From: Terriglobia bacterium
Lineage (GTDB): Bacteria > Acidobacteriota > Terriglobia > Acidiferrales > UBA7541
DNA: 64,000 nt
Reading direction: 5' to 3'
Assembly (NCBI GenBank): GCA_020073585.1
Contig: JAIQEV010000006.1
Location: forward strand, 1-64,000
The translations under genes and the position numbers were made by a program. Below the pieces are notes generated by a model that was not told the DNA's origin, did no database searches, and was given only the letters and a program-made list of their open reading frames with translations. Of this stretch, positions 49,012 to 58,088 are shown piece after piece (positions within the stretch are counted from its first letter, which is position 1; each line of letters begins with the position of its first letter).

Positions 49012-51867
49012 ATGACAGACGCAAACCAAGTTCGCATTAACGAGCTGGCCCGCGACCTCGAGGTCAAGGCCAAGGCGATCATCGACGTGTTGCCGAAAGT
49101 CGGCCTCACCGAGAAGAAGACCCACTCCAGCTCGATCCCCGCGGATATCGCGGAGAAGGTGCGCCAGCACTTTCAGTCGTTGGCCAGGGCCGAAGCTACC
49201 GCCGAGGCCGCGGCCAAAGCCGAAAAAGAAGCCAGGGATGCCGCGGCCAAAGCGGCGCGGCAGAAGCCCGCTGCGCCGGCCCCGGCCCCCGTTGCGCCCG
49301 CGCCTGTTGCGGCGCCTCCCACGCCCGTAGCGGTGAAGCCTGCCGCGCCGGTGGCCGTACCTGCCCCCGTAGTGGCCAAGCCTGCTGCGCCGGCCGCAGC
49401 CCCTGTTGCGCCCGCGCCTGTTGCGGCGCCTCCGGCGCCCGCAGTGGCCAAGCCTGCTGCGCCGGTGGCCGTGCCCGCTCCCGTCGCCAAGCCTGCCGCG
49501 CCTCCCGCCGGCCCTGTGCGCCCTGCCGCGCCGCGTCCTCCGCAAGTTCCGGCAGTTCCTGGCCAGCGTCCGCCTCTGCGCCCGGCTGCGGGTGCGCCGC
49601 CGATGCGCACCGGGAATCGTCCTCCTATCTCTGCGCAGACCTCCGGTCCGCGTCCCGGCACGCCCATCGGGCAGCGTCCGGGTGGACCGCGCCGCGGAGA
49701 GCCCATCAGTCAGCGCCCTCCGCAGCAAGGCGGGCCGCAAGGCCGACCGCCGTTTACCGCGCGCCCGGGTGCGCCCGGAGCGCCGCAGGGCCGGCCATTT
49801 GGCGGGCGCCCCGGTGCGCCGCCGATGGGCACGCGCCCCGGTCCGCGCCAGCCCGGACGGCCGGGCATGCTCCCGCCGTTTCCGGAAAAGGCGCCGCCCA
49901 AGGCCGAACCCGGCAAGCCGCTGTACACGCGCAAGCCGGCCCAGCGGCAGCGCCCCATTTTGGACAAACGCGAGGCCGAGGGCGAGCGCAAGCTCCATCC
50001 GGTGCGTTCGCGCGCGGGTGTGGGCGACCGCCGCACCGCGATTGCCGCGCCGGTCGCGCCGCCGGTGCCCCGCGAGCCCCGCGAGGTCACCATTACCGAA
50101 GGCATCACCATCCGCGACCTCGCGGAGAAGCTGGACATCCGCGCCAAGGACCTGCTGAAGACCCTCCTGGACCGCGGGATTTTCGCCAGCATCAACCAGG
50201 CTCTGGACGTGCCCACGGCCAAGACCCTGGCGGAAAGCTTCAACGGCATCGTCAACGTGGTCTCCTTCGAAGAGGAGATGGTGCTGGAAGTCGCCAAGGA
50301 AGAGACCAAGGAAAACCTGAAGCCCCGGCCCCCGGTGGTCACCGTCATGGGCCACGTGGACCACGGCAAAACCAGTTTGCTGGACGCCATCCGCTCTGCG
50401 GAAGTGGCCGCGGGCGAGGCCGGCGGCATCACCCAGCACATCGGCGCCTACAAGGTGCAGGTGGGCAACCGCAGCGTGGTGTTCGTGGATACCCCGGGTC
50501 ACGAGGCCTTCACGCGCATGCGCTCGCGCGGCGCCAAGGTCACCGATATCGTCGTGCTCGTCGTGGCCGCGGATGACGGCGTGATGCCGCAGACCCGCGA
50601 AGCCATCGACCACGCGCGCGCCGCCAACGTGCCCATCCTCGTGGCCATCAACAAGATCGACAAGCCGGAAGCCCAGCCCGAGCGCGTGAAGCGCCAGTTG
50701 AGCGACGCCGGGCTGATGGCCGAAGACTGGGGCGGCGACACGGTCTTCGTGGAAGTGTCCGCGAAACAGAAAAAGAACATCGACAAGCTGCTGGAGATGC
50801 TGCTCCTGGTGGCCGATATGCGCGAACTGCGCGCCAATCCCGACGCCCCGGCGAGCGGCACGGTCCTGGAATCGCGCGTGGACAAGGGCCGCGGCCCGGT
50901 GGCCACGGTGCTGGTGCAGAACGGCACATTGCGCGCCGGCGACTTCTTCATCTGCGGCGCCGTCTTCGGCAAGGTGCGCGCTCTCTTCGACGATCACGGG
51001 CGCACCGTGAAGGAAGCGCCGCCGTCCACCCCGGTGGAAGTGATCGGCGTGCAAGGCGTGCCCGAGGCCGGCGACCATTTCCAGGTGACCGACGAAGCCA
51101 AGGCCCGGCACATCGTGGAATACCGCCAGGCCAAGCAGCGCGACGCGGCGATGGCCCGCAGTTCCGGGGCCCGCATCACCCTGGACCAGTTGCACGAGCA
51201 GCTCAAGGTCGGCGAGGTCAAGGAACTCGGCATCGTCATCAAAGCCGACGTGCAGGGCTCGGTGGAAGTGCTCAGCGAAATGCTGCCCAAGCTCTCCACG
51301 GACCTGGTGAAGCTGAAGATCATTCACGCCAGCGTGGGCGCGGTCACGGAAAACGACGTGCTCCTGGCTTCGGCTTCCGGCGCCATCGTCATCGCCTTCG
51401 GCGTGCGTCCGGACCGCAAGGCCGCGGACCTCGCGCAGCAGGAACACGTGGACATCCGCACCCACAACATCATCTACGAAGTCTCCGACGAGCTGAAGAA
51501 GGCCATGGAAGGCCTGCTCGAGCCGGTGGTCCAGGAAACCCATCTGGGCCGCGCGGAAGTGCGCAATACGTTCCGCGTCAAGGGCGCGGGCGCGATTGCC
51601 GGCTGCCACGTGCTGGATGGCATCCTCAAGCGCGACGCGCAGGTGCGCGTCCTCCGCGAGGGCACGGTCGTCTACACCTCCAAGCTCAGCTCGCTCAAGC
51701 GCTTCAAGGAAGACGCCGGCGAAGTGCGCGCGGGCTTCGAGTGCGGCGTGGGCATCCAGAACTTCAACGACGTGAAGGTCGGGGATATCCTCGAATGCTT
51801 CAGCGTGCAGAAGCTCACCGCCGCGGAAGCGGCGGCGCAAGCCGGCGCAACCGCCGGGCGCAGGTAA
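49012..51867 (+). CDS. infB: Translation initiation factor IF-2
   Basis: IF-2 is the GTPase that places initiator tRNA on the 30S subunit. The 951-residue protein has an N-terminal helical IF2_N domain, then a 260-residue Pro/Ala-rich linker (about 80-340) with internal repeats of [12 protein letters not shown]-type units and Arg/Pro/Gly-rich stretches. A second IF2_N domain follows ([28 protein letters not shown]). The G domain starts at GHVDHGKTS (residue 447 on), with DTPGHEAF and NKIDK, and the C-terminal domains end in [20 protein letters not shown]. The start is six bases after nusA. Confidence 0.97.
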   Translation: MTDANQVRINELARDLEVKAKAIIDVLPKVGLTEKKTHSSSIPADIAEKVRQHFQSLARAEATAEAAAKAEKEARDAAAKAARQKPAAPAPAPVAPAPVAAPPTPVAVKPAAPVAVPAPVVAKPAAPAAAPVAPAPVAAPPAPAVAKPAAPVAVPAPVAKPAAPPAGPVRPAAPRPPQVPAVPGQRPPLRPAAGAPPMRTGNRPPISAQTSGPRPGTPIGQRPGGPRRGEPISQRPPQQGGPQGRPPFTARPGAPGAPQGRPFGGRPGAPPMGTRPGPRQPGRPGMLPPFPEKAPPKAEPGKPLYTRKPAQRQRPILDKREAEGERKLHPVRSRAGVGDRRTAIAAPVAPPVPREPREVTITEGITIRDLAEKLDIRAKDLLKTLLDRGIFASINQALDVPTAKTLAESFNGIVNVVSFEEEMVLEVAKEETKENLKPRPPVVTVMGHVDHGKTSLLDAIRSAEVAAGEAGGITQHIGAYKVQVGNRSVVFVDTPGHEAFTRMRSRGAKVTDIVVLVVAADDGVMPQTREAIDHARAANVPILVAINKIDKPEAQPERVKRQLSDAGLMAEDWGGDTVFVEVSAKQKKNIDKLLEMLLLVADMRELRANPDAPASGTVLESRVDKGRGPVATVLVQNGTLRAGDFFICGAVFGKVRALFDDHGRTVKEAPPSTPVEVIGVQGVPEAGDHFQVTDEAKARHIVEYRQAKQRDAAMARSSGARITLDQLHEQLKVGEVKELGIVIKADVQGSVEVLSEMLPKLSTDLVKLKIIHASVGAVTENDVLLASASGAIVIAFGVRPDRKAADLAQQEHVDIRTHNIIYEVSDELKKAMEGLLEPVVQETHLGRAEVRNTFRVKGAGAIAGCHVLDGILKRDAQVRVLREGTVVYTSKLSSLKRFKEDAGEVRAGFECGVGIQNFNDVKVGDILECFSVQKLTAAEAAAQAGATAGRR

Positions 51868-51893
51868 CTGCACGCAGTCTCGCGGAGCCGCTG

Positions 51894-52175
51894 ATGCCTG
51901 TCGGCCTGCTTACCCTGGACGTACATATTCCCGAAGCGCATTCGCTGAAGGACAAGCGGCAGGTGCTGCGCAGCCTGAAGGACCGCCTGCGCGGGCAGTT
52001 CAACGTGGCCGTGGCCGAGCTGGACCACGAAGAGACCTGGCAGCGCTCGGTCGTGGGCATCGTCACGCTGTCGAACGAAGAGCGCCACGTGCAAGAGACA
52101 CTGCAGAAAGCGCTGGCGGAGGCCGACCGCTTGCTCGGTCCGGCGCTCATCAGCCACGCCATGGAAGTGCTGTGA
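51894..52175 (+). CDS. DUF503/YlxP-family protein
   Basis: The 93-residue protein begins MPVGLLTLDVHIPEAHSLKDKRQVLRSLKDRLRGQFNVAVAELDHEETWQRSVVGIV, the DUF503 (YlxP) pattern. This is a small ferredoxin-like fold found next to rbfA in most bacteria. The role is not established, but its constant neighbours point to ribosome assembly or translation. I start at ATG 51894, which gives the family N-terminus. rbfA follows after seven bases. Confidence 0.92.
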   Translation: MPVGLLTLDVHIPEAHSLKDKRQVLRSLKDRLRGQFNVAVAELDHEETWQRSVVGIVTLSNEERHVQETLQKALAEADRLLGPALISHAMEVL

Positions 52176-52182
52176 GAGTAGG

Positions 52183-52554
52183 ATGACCACACCGGGACGC
52201 CGTCACGAACGCATCGGAGAAGAGATCCAGCACGAGCTGGCCGCCATGGTCGCGGGGGAGCTGAAGGACCCGCGCCTGGATGTGGGCCTCACGGTCACCG
52301 GGGTGAATGTCACTCCGGACCTGAAGCAGGTGCGCGCCTCCGTGGCCGTGTACGCCGAGGCCCAGGAACAGCTCGAGGCCATCAAGGCCCTGGAGCACGC
52401 CGCGGGGTTCATCCGGCGGGAGCTGGTGGCGCGCCTGCATCTGCGCCGGCCCCCGGAGATCCATTTCATCCTGGACCGCTCGCAGCAGTACACCGAGCGC
52501 GTCGAAGAGCTGTTGCGGGAGTTGAAGAAGAAAGACGAGCCGCCCAAGTCCTGA
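52183..52554 (+). CDS. rbfA: Ribosome-binding factor A
   Basis: RbfA is a KH-fold factor that binds 30S precursors near helix 1 and the 3' end of 16S rRNA. The 123-residue protein has RRHERIGEEIQHELAAMVAGELKDPRLDVGLTVTGVNVTPDLKQVRASVAVY and the conserved RREL and PEIHFILDRSQQYTERVEELL segments. It sits in the standard infB-rbfA-truB order. Confidence 0.95.
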   Translation: MTTPGRRHERIGEEIQHELAAMVAGELKDPRLDVGLTVTGVNVTPDLKQVRASVAVYAEAQEQLEAIKALEHAAGFIRRELVARLHLRRPPEIHFILDRSQQYTERVEELLRELKKKDEPPKS

Positions 52555-52581
52555 GCCCGCATGCCCATGACCTTTGTTTCC

Positions 52582-52601
52582 GCAACCGCGAAGCTCTCAA
52601 C
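52582..52601 (+). repeat. Dispersed palindrome, copy 10 (degenerate)
   Basis: GCAACCGCGAAGCTCTCAAC keeps the centre and part of both arms but has about five changes from consensus. It lies between rbfA and truB. Confidence 0.5.
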
Positions 52602-52629
52602 GCTTTCCTTTTTCCAAGGATTCTGACCC

Positions 52630-53604
52630 ATGCCACGCCAGCCCCAGCCCGCGCCCTTTGACGGCGCTCTCGTGGTGGACAAGCCGCGCGGGAAGACCTC
52701 CCACGATGTCGTGGACGCGGTGCGCCGTCTGGCGGGCTTCCGCCAGATCGGCCATCTCGGCACCCTGGATCCCCTGGCCACCGGCGTGCTCGTGCTCTTG
52801 CTGGGCCGCGCCACGCGCCTGGTGCAGTTCTATACCGGGCGGCGCAAGCGCTACGCCACCGCCTTCCGCTTCGGCTTCGCCACGGACACCTACGACGCCG
52901 ACGGCGAAGCCCAGGGCCCGGACGCCGCGCCGCAGCTCGATGCCGCGCTTCTCCAAAAATTGGCCGCCGAGCGCGTCGGCCGCTTCGAACAGATGCCGCC
53001 GCCGTTTTCCGCCAAGAAGATCCACGGCCGCCCGGCCTACGAGCTGGCGCGCCGCAAGCAGCCGGTGGAGCTGAAGGCCGCGCCCGTCGAAGTCTTCGAA
53101 TACAAGCTCCTGGGCATCGAAGGCAGCGTGGCCCGCTTCGCCATCGAATGCTCTTCGGGCACCTACATCCGTTCGCTGGCCCACGAAATGGGCCAGCAGC
53201 TGGGCTGCGGCGCGCATTTGGCGGAGATCACGCGCACGGCCGTGGGTGAATTTTCGAGCGAGCAGGCCATCGGCCTCGAAGAACTGGCCGCCGCGGCGCA
53301 GGCCGGCCGGCTGGCGGAGCTGGTGATTCCCCTCGAGGGCCTGCTGCCCAATTTGCCGCGCGCCAACGTGCTCCCGGTGGTCGAGCGCCGGGTGCGCCAC
53401 GGCGCGCGCTTCAATGTCTCCATCGCGCAGATCCAGCCTGGGCGCGTCGAGCTGCCCCCCGGCGCCACCGCGCAGCTCGATGCCGGCGAGCCCAAACCCC
53501 CGCGCCTGCGCGTCTTCAGCCAGGAGAACAAGCTCCTGGCCATCGCCGAAGCGGTTGTCCCGCGCACCTACCAGCCCCTCGTGGTCTTCGATCCGCTTCC
53601 CTGA
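52630..53604 (+). CDS. truB: tRNA pseudouridine(55) synthase TruB
   Basis: TruB makes pseudouridine 55 in the T-loop of tRNA. The 324-residue protein has the N-terminal GALVVDKPRGKTSHDVVDAVRR and the catalytic motif HLGTLDPLATGVLVLLLGRATR with nucleophile Asp47. The later IECSSGTYIRSLAHEMGQQLGCGAHL carries the second family signature. It is the last gene of the rimP-to-truB run, and the next gene is convergent. Confidence 0.96.
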   Translation: MPRQPQPAPFDGALVVDKPRGKTSHDVVDAVRRLAGFRQIGHLGTLDPLATGVLVLLLGRATRLVQFYTGRRKRYATAFRFGFATDTYDADGEAQGPDAAPQLDAALLQKLAAERVGRFEQMPPPFSAKKIHGRPAYELARRKQPVELKAAPVEVFEYKLLGIEGSVARFAIECSSGTYIRSLAHEMGQQLGCGAHLAEITRTAVGEFSSEQAIGLEELAAAAQAGRLAELVIPLEGLLPNLPRANVLPVVERRVRHGARFNVSIAQIQPGRVELPPGATAQLDAGEPKPPRLRVFSQENKLLAIAEAVVPRTYQPLVVFDPLP

Positions 53605-53713
53605 CTCCCCGGGGACACTCCAGGCTTTCTCTCCGCCGTCTAACGGTTGCAATGTCGCACAGCAAAAAGTTTTTCCTCGCTGGAAAGGCGCAGCCGCGTC
53701 CGCAGGCGGTGCG

Positions 53714-56677
53714 TTACTGGTCCACGGGCGGCTCCGGTGCCGCGCCGGAAACGCCGCCGCCGCGCCCGGCGTAGATCGTGCGCGAGATCTTGTGCGGCAG
53801 GCGCAGGCGGTGCGGCGTGACGAGGATCAGCATCTCGGTTTCGCTCGGCCGTTTTTCCCGCGCTCCCGCCAGGTAGCCCGCGCCGGGCACGTTGGCGAAG
53901 CCCGGCAAGCCGCTGAGCGCGCGCGTCTCTTCCTTGTCCAGCAGGCCCCCGATCAGCGTCGCCTCGTCGTCGCGCACCCGGATGGTCTGGCTGATGGTGC
54001 GGTTGGAAAGAATGGGGATGCCGTTGACGCTCTGCCCCGAGCGCGAGCGAATCTCGAATTCCATCTGCAGCGTCACCTCCCCGTTGGGATGCAGAGCCGG
54101 CGTGGCTTTCACCTTCACGCCCAGATCCACGTATTCCGAAGCGGGGTAGGGCTGCTGCACAGCGCCCCCGGCGCCGCCGCCGAAGCTCACGGGATCGAAG
54201 ATGATGGACACCTGGTTGGCCGTGGCTTCGCTGAAGGCCGCATCCGGGCGCGCGTCATTATTGAAATCGGCGGCCACCACGGCGCTGGGGCCCGCGGCGG
54301 TGGGCAGCGCAAAGCGCGGCGCGAAGAGGCCCGCGCCCAGCCCCAGATGCACGCTGATCGTGTTCAGGCCCGCATTGGTCACCAGGAGATCGCCCGTGCC
54401 GTCGCTGTTGAAATCGGCGATGGCCACGCCCGAGGGCGCGGCGCCGGTGGCCAGCGGGGAATTGGTCGCGGCTTGAAAAGTCCCGTCGCCGTTGTTCAGC
54501 AGCACGGTGACGGAGTTGTCCGCCTGGTTCACGATGGCCAGGTCCGGGCGCGTATCGCCGTTGAGGTCTCCGGCGGCGAGGGCCACGGGCGTGGCGCCCA
54601 CGGCGATGGGCGAGCCGGACGCGGCGTGGAACGTCCCGTCGCCGTTGCCCAGCAAAATAGAAACGTTGTTGCTCGTGCGGTTGACCACCGCGAGATCCGC
54701 TTTGCCGTCGCCGTTGAAATCCGCGGTGCCCAGCGCCACGGGGCCCTGCTCGCCCCCGGGGAGCAGAAACGGCGAGCCGGGCGCGGCGCTGAAACCGCCC
54801 AGGCCGTTGCCCAGAAAAACGGAGACCGTGTTGTCGCTGAAATTGCTCACCGCGAAATCGCGCTTGCCGTCGCCGTTGAAGTCCCCGGTGACGATGGCGC
54901 TCGGCCCGTTGCCCGCGGCGATGGGCGAGGCCGCGGCGGGGGTGAACGTGCCGTCGCCCTTGCCGAGCAGCACGGTCACGTTGTTGGACGACTGATTGGC
55001 CACCACCAGGTCGGGGAGCGAGTCGCCGTTGAAGTCCCCGCTGGCGATGGCCGAAGCTCCGGTCTGGTTGGCGCCGAGCACGATGGGCGAACCGCTGGCC
55101 GCGCTGAAATTGCCGCTCCCGCGGTTGAGCAGGATGGTGACCGAACTATCGTTGTGGTTGGCCACCGCGAGGTCGCGCAGGCCGTCGGCGTTGAAGTCCG
55201 CGGCCACCAGCGCGAGCGGATCGTTGCCGGTGTTGAAATCGCTGCGCGGTAGGATGTTGGCCCCCAGCGCGGGTGTGAAGGAAGGCGTGCCCAGGCTGCT
55301 CGAGAGCAGCGCCAGCGTCACCGGAAAGCGGTCCCCCACGAAGAAGCTGGCGGGCTTGCCGTCCTGCGCGCGCAGCAGGATGCGCCGCCCGCTGCGCACC
55401 AGCGAGAGCGCCTGCGAAAATTGCGCCGCCGCGCCGGGCAGCGTTGTCAGCAGCGTGCTCTGGCCCCCGCCGAAGGCGATGAGCGGCGGCAGCAGGGCGC
55501 TGGCCCCGAGCTGTCCCGCGCTCACCAGCGAGGCGATCTGGCTCGCCGAGCCCCCCAGCGCGCCCTGCGCCCCGAAGATGCGCTGCAGGATGCCGATCAG
55601 CGTGGCCAGGTCGGGGGCCTGCTCCAGCGCGGTGATGTCACTGGGGCTCAGCGCGAAAACCCGCGTCGAGGAAGGCGGCGTGATGCCCAGCTTCAGCGCT
55701 TCGCTGCGGTTCACTTCCAGCAGCTCGATCTCCAGCAGCAACTCGCCGCGGGCCTGCTCCAGCTCGCGGATCAGCTCCCCGGCCAGGGCCACCACGCGCG
55801 GCGTGTCCCGGATCGTGATGGTGCGCCCGGCGGTATCCACCTGGCTGCGCGTGGCTCCCGCGATCTCCCGCAGCATGCGCTGCATCTCGGTCATCTCCTC
55901 GGGTGACGCGGAGGCGGGCAGAAGAAAAGTCTGCTCGATCTGCTGGTCGTACTCGCGGCGCTTGGCCGGGGTGTCGGCGGTGACGAAAAAAGTGTCCGCG
56001 GCCATGGGCCGCAGGAACGTGCCGGTCTGCGCCGCGACGATGCCCGCGACAGTGGGGAAGTCCACGTCGCTGAGCCGCAGGCGGACCGTGCGCGACGGCA
56101 GCTCGGGATCGAAGAGCGCCTTGAGGCCGAAGGCCTGCGCGATCTGCTGGTAGGCGTTCTGCGTGTCCCCGCGCAGATCGAAGCTGCGATTCCCGGCGCG
56201 CGGCTGCAGCCGGGCGGCTCCCGCGAAGCGCGGCTCGCCGGGCCCGGCGGGTTGCGCCTGCGGCGGCGCAGCCATGGCCGCGATCTGCGCCAGCCGCTCG
56301 GCGACGTTGCTGTTGCCGGGATCGAGCCGCAGCGCCGCGCGCAGTTCCGCCGTGGCCTGGTCCGCGCTGCCCGCCAGCGCCAGGCGCTCCGCATCGTCCA
56401 CGTGCCGGTGCACCAGCCGCGAGCGCAGCAGCGCGCCGCGCTCCAGCGCCGTGGTCTCCCGCGGGTCGCGCCGCGCCGCGGCGTCGTAGGCCGCCAGCGC
56501 CTCCTCGAAGCGCCCGGCAGCTTCGGCGCGTTTCCCGTCTTCCAGCAAGCGCTGCGCGCCCCGCGGATCGGGCCGCGCGGAGCCCTGCACCGCACTCTGC
56601 TGCCCTGCCGCCGGGCCGGAGCAGCCCAGCGCCAGCACCAGGAGTAGGGCGGCGGCGCGCTGGGAGAGACAAAGCAT
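53714..56677 (-). CDS. TPR-secretin with an internal seven-repeat FG-GAP propeller
   Basis: This is a 987-residue outer-membrane secretin. In order: a signal peptide with a possible lipobox-like LALGCS (Cys19), TPR repeats (about 40-130), STN/N-domain (about 160-240), an N1-type domain (about 247-305), and the start of the secretin domain (ARGELLLEIELLEVNRSEALKLGI, about 308 on). A block of seven repeats follows (about 490-825), each with DFNGDGxxDLAVVN-type Ca-binding loops at Asp494, 548, 599, 653, 704, 755 and 804. The secretin then resumes (EYVDLGVKVKATP, about 848 on) and ends in GGLLDKEETRALSGLPGFANVPGAGYL and TEMLILVTPHRLRL. Seven repeats fit a beta-propeller. No type II or type IV pilus genes are adjacent. 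ATG 56677 has no clear Shine-Dalgarno sequence. Confidence 0.9.
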   Translation of the reverse strand: MLCLSQRAAALLLVLALGCSGPAAGQQSAVQGSARPDPRGAQRLLEDGKRAEAAGRFEEALAAYDAAARRDPRETTALERGALLRSRLVHRHVDDAERLALAGSADQATAELRAALRLDPGNSNVAERLAQIAAMAAPPQAQPAGPGEPRFAGAARLQPRAGNRSFDLRGDTQNAYQQIAQAFGLKALFDPELPSRTVRLRLSDVDFPTVAGIVAAQTGTFLRPMAADTFFVTADTPAKRREYDQQIEQTFLLPASASPEEMTEMQRMLREIAGATRSQVDTAGRTITIRDTPRVVALAGELIRELEQARGELLLEIELLEVNRSEALKLGITPPSSTRVFALSPSDITALEQAPDLATLIGILQRIFGAQGALGGSASQIASLVSAGQLGASALLPPLIAFGGGQSTLLTTLPGAAAQFSQALSLVRSGRRILLRAQDGKPASFFVGDRFPVTLALLSSSLGTPSFTPALGANILPRSDFNTGNDPLALVAADFNADGLRDLAVANHNDSSVTILLNRGSGNFSAASGSPIVLGANQTGASAIASGDFNGDSLPDLVVANQSSNNVTVLLGKGDGTFTPAAASPIAAGNGPSAIVTGDFNGDGKRDFAVSNFSDNTVSVFLGNGLGGFSAAPGSPFLLPGGEQGPVALGTADFNGDGKADLAVVNRTSNNVSILLGNGDGTFHAASGSPIAVGATPVALAAGDLNGDTRPDLAIVNQADNSVTVLLNNGDGTFQAATNSPLATGAAPSGVAIADFNSDGTGDLLVTNAGLNTISVHLGLGAGLFAPRFALPTAAGPSAVVAADFNNDARPDAAFSEATANQVSIIFDPVSFGGGAGGAVQQPYPASEYVDLGVKVKATPALHPNGEVTLQMEFEIRSRSGQSVNGIPILSNRTISQTIRVRDDEATLIGGLLDKEETRALSGLPGFANVPGAGYLAGAREKRPSETEMLILVTPHRLRLPHKISRTIYAGRGGGVSGAAPEPPVDQ

Positions 56678-56720
56678 CGCCAATGATTGTAGCCTGATGG
56701 TGGGCAGGGCGGGAGTTGGC

Positions 56721-56749
56721 TTGACGGGGCCATTCCCGTCGCGTACACT
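56721..56749 (+). promoter_or_regulatory. Sigma-70 promoter of the FTR1 operon
   Basis: TTGACG (56721-56726) and TACACT (56744-56749) are exactly 17 bases apart. Transcription would start near 56756, about 33 bases before the GTG at 56789. Confidence 0.75.
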
Positions 56750-56761
56750 AAATTCCGTATT

Positions 56762-56783
56762 TGCAACTGAAGTGCAACTGGAG
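56762..56783 (+). repeat. Tandem 11-bp repeat in the FTR1 leader
   Basis: TGCAACTGAAG (56762-56772) is followed directly by TGCAACTGGAG (56773-56783). The second unit supplies the GGAG ribosome site. An 11-base period places both copies on the same DNA face, which would suit a regulator; no standard Fur box is seen. Confidence 0.6.
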
Positions 56784-56788
56784 ATCCG

Positions 56789-58060
56789 GTGTTCTCGGCC
56801 TTTCTCATTGCCCTCCGCGAGGGTGTTGAAGCCGCTCTCGTCGTGGGCATCGTTCTCGTCTACCTCTCGCGCACGGGACGCTCGCATCTCACCCGTTTCG
56901 TCTGGTCCGGCGTGGCCGCCGCGGCGGCCCTCAGCCTGGGCGTGGCCGCGGCCCTCGAGCGCTGGCAGGTCAGCCAGGACGGCTTCGAAGGCCTGCTGCT
57001 CCTGGTGGCCGCCTTCTTCGTGGTCACCATGATCGTCTGGATGAACCGCGTGGCCCGGCGCCTGAAAAAGCATATCGAAACGCGCGTCGAGTCCTATGCC
57101 GGGCGCGCGGGCCGCGCCGCCGGCTTGGGCCTGTTCCTCTTCGTATTTCTGATGGTGCTGCGCGAAGGCGCGGAGATGGCCCTGATCCTGCGCGCCGTCG
57201 AGCTCTCCACCGAGGGCCTGCAGATCTGGATCGGCACGCTCGCCGGAATCGCCGCCGCCGTGGCCGTGGGCCTGTTCTTCTTCCAGGGCACGCTGCGCGT
57301 GGCCTTGCCGCGTTTTTTTGCCGCCACCAGCCTGATCCTGATGCTGGTGGCCTTTCAACTCGGCCTGACCGGCCTGCACGAGCTGAGCGAGGCGCGCTGG
57401 CTGCCCTCCAGCAAGGGCGAGATGGCGCTGATCGGCCCGATCGTCCGCAACGACCTCTTCTTCTTCGTTTTCATTCTCGGCGCTGCGGCCCTGCTGGTTT
57501 TCCGCGAGTGGACCTCGCTGGCCCACGCCGCGGCCGCTGCGCAGCCCGCGCCCGCCGCCACTGAAGCCGAGCGCCGCCGCGGCGAATGGGAGCGCCGGCG
57601 CCAGCGCCGCTGGATGATGGCCGCGGCGTCCGCCTGCCTCGCGGTGATTCTGGCGCTGACCGCCGACTTCGTCTACGCCCGGGTGCATGCCGCGCCGCCG
57701 GCGGCGCGCGGCATCGAGGCGCGCGATGGGGAAGTGCGCGTCCCCATCGCCGAGGTCAATGACGGCAACCTGCATCTCTTCACCATCAAAATAGGCGGCA
57801 GCGCCCTGCGCTTTCTGGTGATCCGCAAGCCCAATGGCTGGGGCACGGCGCTGGACGCCTGCCGCATCTGCGGCGCCGCCGGCTACCGCCAGGACGGCCA
57901 GAACGTCATCTGCCGGCACTGCGCTTCGGCGATCTATATCCCGTCCATCGGCGACCAGGGCGGCTGCAATCCCATCGGCGTGCCCGCGCGCCTGGACGGC
58001 GCGGAGCTGGTCCTGAACGTCTCGTCGCTGACGGAAGCATTTCGCGAGGTTCCGCAGTAA
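56789..58060 (+). CDS. FTR1-family iron permease fused to a DUF2318 domain
   Basis: The 423-residue protein joins two modules. Residues 1-245 form an FTR1 permease of seven or so helices with both REGxE motifs (REGVE at 10-14 and REGAE at 125-129), the iron-binding pairs of this family. After a charged linker and another helix (about 276-292), residues about 305-420 match the DUF2318 pattern: Cys358-x-x-Cys361-Gly, Cys375-x-x-Cys378 and GGCNPIGV with Cys393. Related systems (Campylobacter P19, E. coli FetMP) pair FTR1 with a periplasmic iron-binding protein; none is seen here. GTG 56789 follows GGAG. The next three genes overlap or follow closely. Confidence 0.92.
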   Translation: MFSAFLIALREGVEAALVVGIVLVYLSRTGRSHLTRFVWSGVAAAAALSLGVAAALERWQVSQDGFEGLLLLVAAFFVVTMIVWMNRVARRLKKHIETRVESYAGRAGRAAGLGLFLFVFLMVLREGAEMALILRAVELSTEGLQIWIGTLAGIAAAVAVGLFFFQGTLRVALPRFFAATSLILMLVAFQLGLTGLHELSEARWLPSSKGEMALIGPIVRNDLFFFVFILGAAALLVFREWTSLAHAAAAAQPAPAATEAERRRGEWERRRQRRWMMAAASACLAVILALTADFVYARVHAAPPAARGIEARDGEVRVPIAEVNDGNLHLFTIKIGGSALRFLVIRKPNGWGTALDACRICGAAGYRQDGQNVICRHCASAIYIPSIGDQGGCNPIGVPARLDGAELVLNVSSLTEAFREVPQ

Positions 58061-58088
58061 ACTTGAGGCCGACCGCCAACGCGCTCCT

